A stretch of 64,000 nucleotides of DNA from Liolophura sinensis (taxonomy: Eukaryota > Mollusca > Polyplacophora > Chitonida > Chitonidae): contig NC_088295.1 of the NCBI RefSeq assembly GCF_032854445.1, forward strand, positions 61,485,249 to 61,549,248, given 5' to 3'. How positions within the stretch are numbered: the stretch's first letter is position 1; each line of letters begins with the position of its first letter. The notes under the pieces are model-generated. The model was not told the origin of the DNA, made no database searches, and saw nothing but the letters and a program-made list of their open reading frames with translations. Both the position numbers and the translations under genes were made by a program. This document shows, piece after piece, positions 60,667 to 64,000 of this stretch.

Positions 60667-61707
60667 CGTAAATAGGCAGCACCAGTCAGATTGAATTAAG
60701 GAAAACATAGTCACGAAAACACGTAATTTTAAAAATACTTGTTTTATTTCACAGGGAAGCTTATACGAATGTTTTATGGCAACTGTTATATATAACCATA
60801 CCTTTCACAACAAGCACATGTCAAAGAATGAATTCACACAACAAATTCCATTTATAAATAAACGATTTGACACAAAAATGCAAAATACATTTTATAATTT
60901 AGGCGTATCAAACAATCGAATAAAACATCGTGAAAGACGGGGAAATTATTTCAACGAAAACGCATTTTTACGGTTAAACGAATGGCCGATATGGGCGGAG
61001 AAAGGCAATCCTGCATCTCTAAAAGCTGGATTCGAACATGAGACTTCACTTTTTAAAGAAGTACGTGAACACTGTAAGGTAAATACAAGACGGTAATGGA
61101 ATGGTCTGTTTTTCCCAAAATGATTCTTGCCTAAATCTTGTACTGGTGGTGTTGTTTTCTATTTCGGAAAAGTCGAAAAATACATCACCAATATATTGTA
61201 TACGCAGGTGCCTAGAAGAATATAATATTTCAATAACCCTATTTTCCATTAAAGGCCAAAACTTATGTTAACTTGGTAACCAATTAGCATAATAAGTAAT
61301 CTTTGGACCGTTTTCCTAATATTTGCCCATTTCCGCCGATAGGCTAGTTCAGTGTTTTCTCACAAGACTATATTCTTTAGGTGGGGTTTCAACACAAAAT
61401 AAATAAATAAATAAATAAATAAATCGACCCATAAGTTACTCTGGAGGCAATGTAGCTTTCTCCTATGACAATATTCTTCCCCTGAAAAAACTTGAATTAC
61501 AGTTCTCTTTTCAGAGCAAACACACAAACCATTCTTTTTTTAAGTATTCGTGAAAAAAACAACAGCTGATAATTGTGTATTTCTTGGTTGTCGTTTTAGA
61601 CTTGAATATTGTCATATACTGATATATTATAAGGACTATGACATCTTAAAAACCATGCATTGACGGACAATTTTCCCCCATAACAGGCGTCCACTGACGT
61701 CGGCCTC

Positions 61708-63756
61708 TTAGGCGCCATATTTGCAGTAATCCTTCTGAAGCTTTTGTCCTTGACAGGCATAAGGACAATTTTCCTTGAGACACCTTCTATAACGAAGGCG
61801 GCGACCCTTAGAACATCTCGACCAGTGGCTCCAGGGGGCCCATCCGTCTCCGTCACACCTACTCTGTGACCAGTGGATTAGGTCAACTTCTTTGATTTTG
61901 GCACAGCTAAGCTCGGGGTTCCTATAGGTGGGAAGCACATAATCACAATGACATTTTTATTCTTCCATTTCATGAAACGGAATAAGTGTCATTATATTAA
62001 ACATTATTTTATTGTAAAGTTTTTTGTGTGTAAATTATGGAATGGTAATGTACCTGTCCGTGTTGTGGTGAAGAAATCCGTACTGGTGTCGAGTCCAGTG
62101 CAGATTTCCATTACAACATGGACGAGTACAATACCACTTCGAACCTCTCATAACGTCCTCTCTTACTTACGCATCTTGACAGGTTAGTGATTAGCAAAAC
62201 GAGTATAACACCCTGTTTTGTTCTGCATTGTATCCAACCACTAAACAGTTTAAGTCGACTAAAATAAACAGATAGTGGTACATTTTTAAACGTGTCCTAC
62301 AAACTCAGACCCACACGCACATTTTCTCCAAGTTAGTTTTTTCTCCCGGAACTATGCTCTATAGCCATGGAAAAGGCAGTAAGTATATCTATAGAACATA
62401 CCCTACCTATAATCATGGTATCCATTGCCATCATTGGAAAAAACAGTTGTGAGCGAAAAGTCAATGTTGATGGTTATTTAGAAATAACATAACGCTTTAT
62501 TATGTACCACACATTAGTGGAAAACAAGCGATCTCCTTCAGACTATGATGAAAAAATGATGCAACCGAGAAAATATAGTTACGTGGATATCTAAATTCTT
62601 TTCGATGAGTGAAATGATAGAGCACATCGTGTGTTCAAAAAAATAAATAAAGAGCATATACGTATATATTTTAAACGAAAAGCAATGAATATTTTTTAAA
62701 AATTTAAACACTGATCTCATATAAAATCGGAAAAACATAAGAAATGACAAAATAAACAATAGATAAATATTTACCTAGAATAAGTGTCCCAGAAAGCATA
62801 TTTCTGTATGGAGGAAATGCCTGTATTATCGCAAAGCAGTCGAGCTAAGCTAGCTTTACGGATTTCATTAAGCTGATCTGGAGAAGAGAGAAAGTCACAA
62901 GTGATTAGACACAAACGTGCAGAGACATACATCCGCGAACAATAACATATGAGGCTGCTCGCTGACTCTGAGGGTTGAAACACTAACTGAGTGTTCTAGA
63001 AAAGAAGTAAAGATTTTTCCTGCATTTCAGCTTCAACACATATAATTATTTTCACATAATTTCCTCGTTGACAGATTTATGTATTTATTTATTTATTTGA
63101 TTGGTGTTTTACGCCGTACTCAAGAATATTTCACTTATACGATGGCGGCCAGCATTATGGCGGAAGGAAACCGGGCAGAACCCTGGGGAAATACGCAGGT
63201 GACTGCTGACCTTCCCGCTTAAGGCCGGAGAGGAAGCCAGGATTAGCTGGATATGAACTCATCGCCCGCATTAGTGAGAGGTTCCTGTTTCAGTACGCTT
63301 CCAGTTTACTGGAACGGAATTAGGTTAGCTGATAAGAGTTTATTTCATATAAAAACTAAATAATGAAAATATTTCCAATCAATAAAAGTATTTTTAAATG
63401 CATTTCCACACATTCTAAAAATTACGTGGAGATGATGGTGTACTCCGTCTTTACAACCACACATGCACGTAGGACTGTATATGAGTGTATCAAGATATTC
63501 AATTTTTTTACATACTTCATCGATAGCCCCGTAACAGCTGAACCCCCTAAATAGGTTTGTGTTGCGGGCTATCAAATTATACGTACGTTCTGTAAATTTC
63601 GTCCCGATTTGGTCATTCTCATAGTAAAACCGGTCTCCCTGTTTAAGGTAGATGAACTGTATAACCGTGATACAGGCGGCGGTCGGCCCAAACACCCCAC
63701 CTGCGAGTCGTTTTTCTGACGACATTCCTGTCCAGGCCTCGATGTCATCCGGGTCA
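61708..63756 (-). CDS. Haem peroxidase with C-terminal TSP1 domain, 3' exons (partial)
   Basis: Three 3' exons on the - strand: 63587-63756, 62775-62877, 61708-61921, joined in frame (phases 1 and 2). The first carries DPDDIEAWTGMSSEKRLAGG, GPTAACITVIQFIYLKQGDR and FYYEN, the late part of the animal haem peroxidase domain (normally D.DL..G...E....G...GPT......QF..L..GDRF.YEN). The join FTE-H-QLNEIRK is followed by ASLARLLCDN, also canonical. The last exon gives NPELSCAKIKEVDLIHW, closing the peroxidase domain, then a TSP1 repeat (WAPWSHWSRCS, LRYRRC, CPYACQG, DYC) and a stop after KYGA. The family oxidises halides, tyrosines or matrix proteins with H2O2; a TSP1 tail suggests an extracellular-matrix or glycan-binding location. 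The catalytic His/Arg lie beyond the window. Paralogue of the gene at the left edge. Confidence 0.88.
63075..63310 (-). repeat. SINE1 copy in a peroxidase intron
   Basis: Tail at left ('ttggtgttttacgccgtact'), body 'gcggccagcattatggcgga', 'aaaccgggcagaaccctggg', head partly lost near 63300. Lies between the 63587-63756 and 62775-62877 exons. Confidence 0.88.
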
Positions 63757-64000
63757 CTGGAAGCAAAGAATGAATTATACATTTAAGAGGATCATTCTCC
63801 CATGCAGCATTTATCACGAATAAACCTTCTGAAAAGCAAGAGCGAGAACATAAACATCTGATGAATGAGTGAAACCTCTTTAACACTACGTCTCCTTCGT
63901 GGATACGTATGCAAGAGTTCAGAGGAAAATTAATGACTCTTCTCTTTAATTGAGTCAGAAGGTGTTAATGTTTTAATTACATCTATTTGTGAACCTTATG
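63757..64000 (-). other. Upstream intron of the right peroxidase gene
   Basis: Sequence beyond the acceptor 'ttctttgcttccag' of the exon ending at 63756. No further exon seen before the window edge. Confidence 0.6.

Larger units (their letters stand above)
56453..61707. other. Intergenic between transporter C and the right peroxidase
   Basis: Convergent gene ends. Contains a SINE2 tail (about 56505-56580), a full SINE1, and the 49-bp array. ORFs at 57045-57302 and 60776-61096 have no recognisable domain; the latter includes a tRNA-like 'ggattcgaac' and is probably a repeat remnant. An AATAAA at about 56937 could be a poly(A) signal for C. Confidence 0.5.

Overview
This is eukaryotic nuclear DNA: AT-rich, gene-sparse, with coding exons of 57-507 bp flanked by GT/AG introns and a high load of tRNA-derived SINEs, MITEs and minisatellites. 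The SINE whose 3' end reads roughly 'acggcgtaaaacacca(aata)n', and the gene content (animal haem peroxidases carrying a C-terminal thrombospondin type-1 domain, a RASL12/RERG-type GTPase, AAAP amino-acid transporters), point to a lophotrochozoan, most likely a marine mollusc. Species cannot be read from the sequence.

Layout. (1) 1-611, + strand: last exon, and probably the tail of the one before, of a haem peroxidase ending in a TSP1 domain. (2) 612-9642: no gene; it holds a 3.5 kb foldback element (3103-6604) built of inverted arrays of a ~170-bp repeat, itself invaded by an 850-bp MITE. (3) 9643-19456, + strand: a four-exon Ras-like GTPase of 249 aa with altered G1/switch residues; intron 1 carries MITEs and 62-bp repeats, intron 3 a ~1 kb minisatellite. 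(4) 22430-56452: a cluster of three paralogous 11-TM amino-acid transporters (AAAP superfamily, Pfam Aa_trans): gene A on the - strand, genes B and C in tandem on the + strand. All three can be rebuilt completely: 8 coding exons each, with the same intron phases (0,1,2,2,1,1,2) and 449, 456 and 453 codons. (5) 61708-63756, - strand: three 3' exons of a second haem peroxidase, again ending in a TSP1 domain. Its final exon is homologous, in the same phase, to the one at the left edge, so the window is bracketed by two converging peroxidase-TSP1 paralogues.

The intergenic space is mostly mobile and satellite DNA: two SINE families, several TIR elements (one in a TTAA site, one foldback element inside a SINE), two candidate solo LTRs, and tandem arrays of 20, 21, 31, 49, 55 and 62 bp. 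The strongest observations are the peroxidase-TSP1 pair, the transporter cluster with a sharply bounded 148-bp near-identical tract in exon 6 of B and C (also partly preserved in diverged gene A), and the nested foldback element. No previously undescribed functional system could be shown. No proximal promoters or poly(A) sites could be assigned with confidence.
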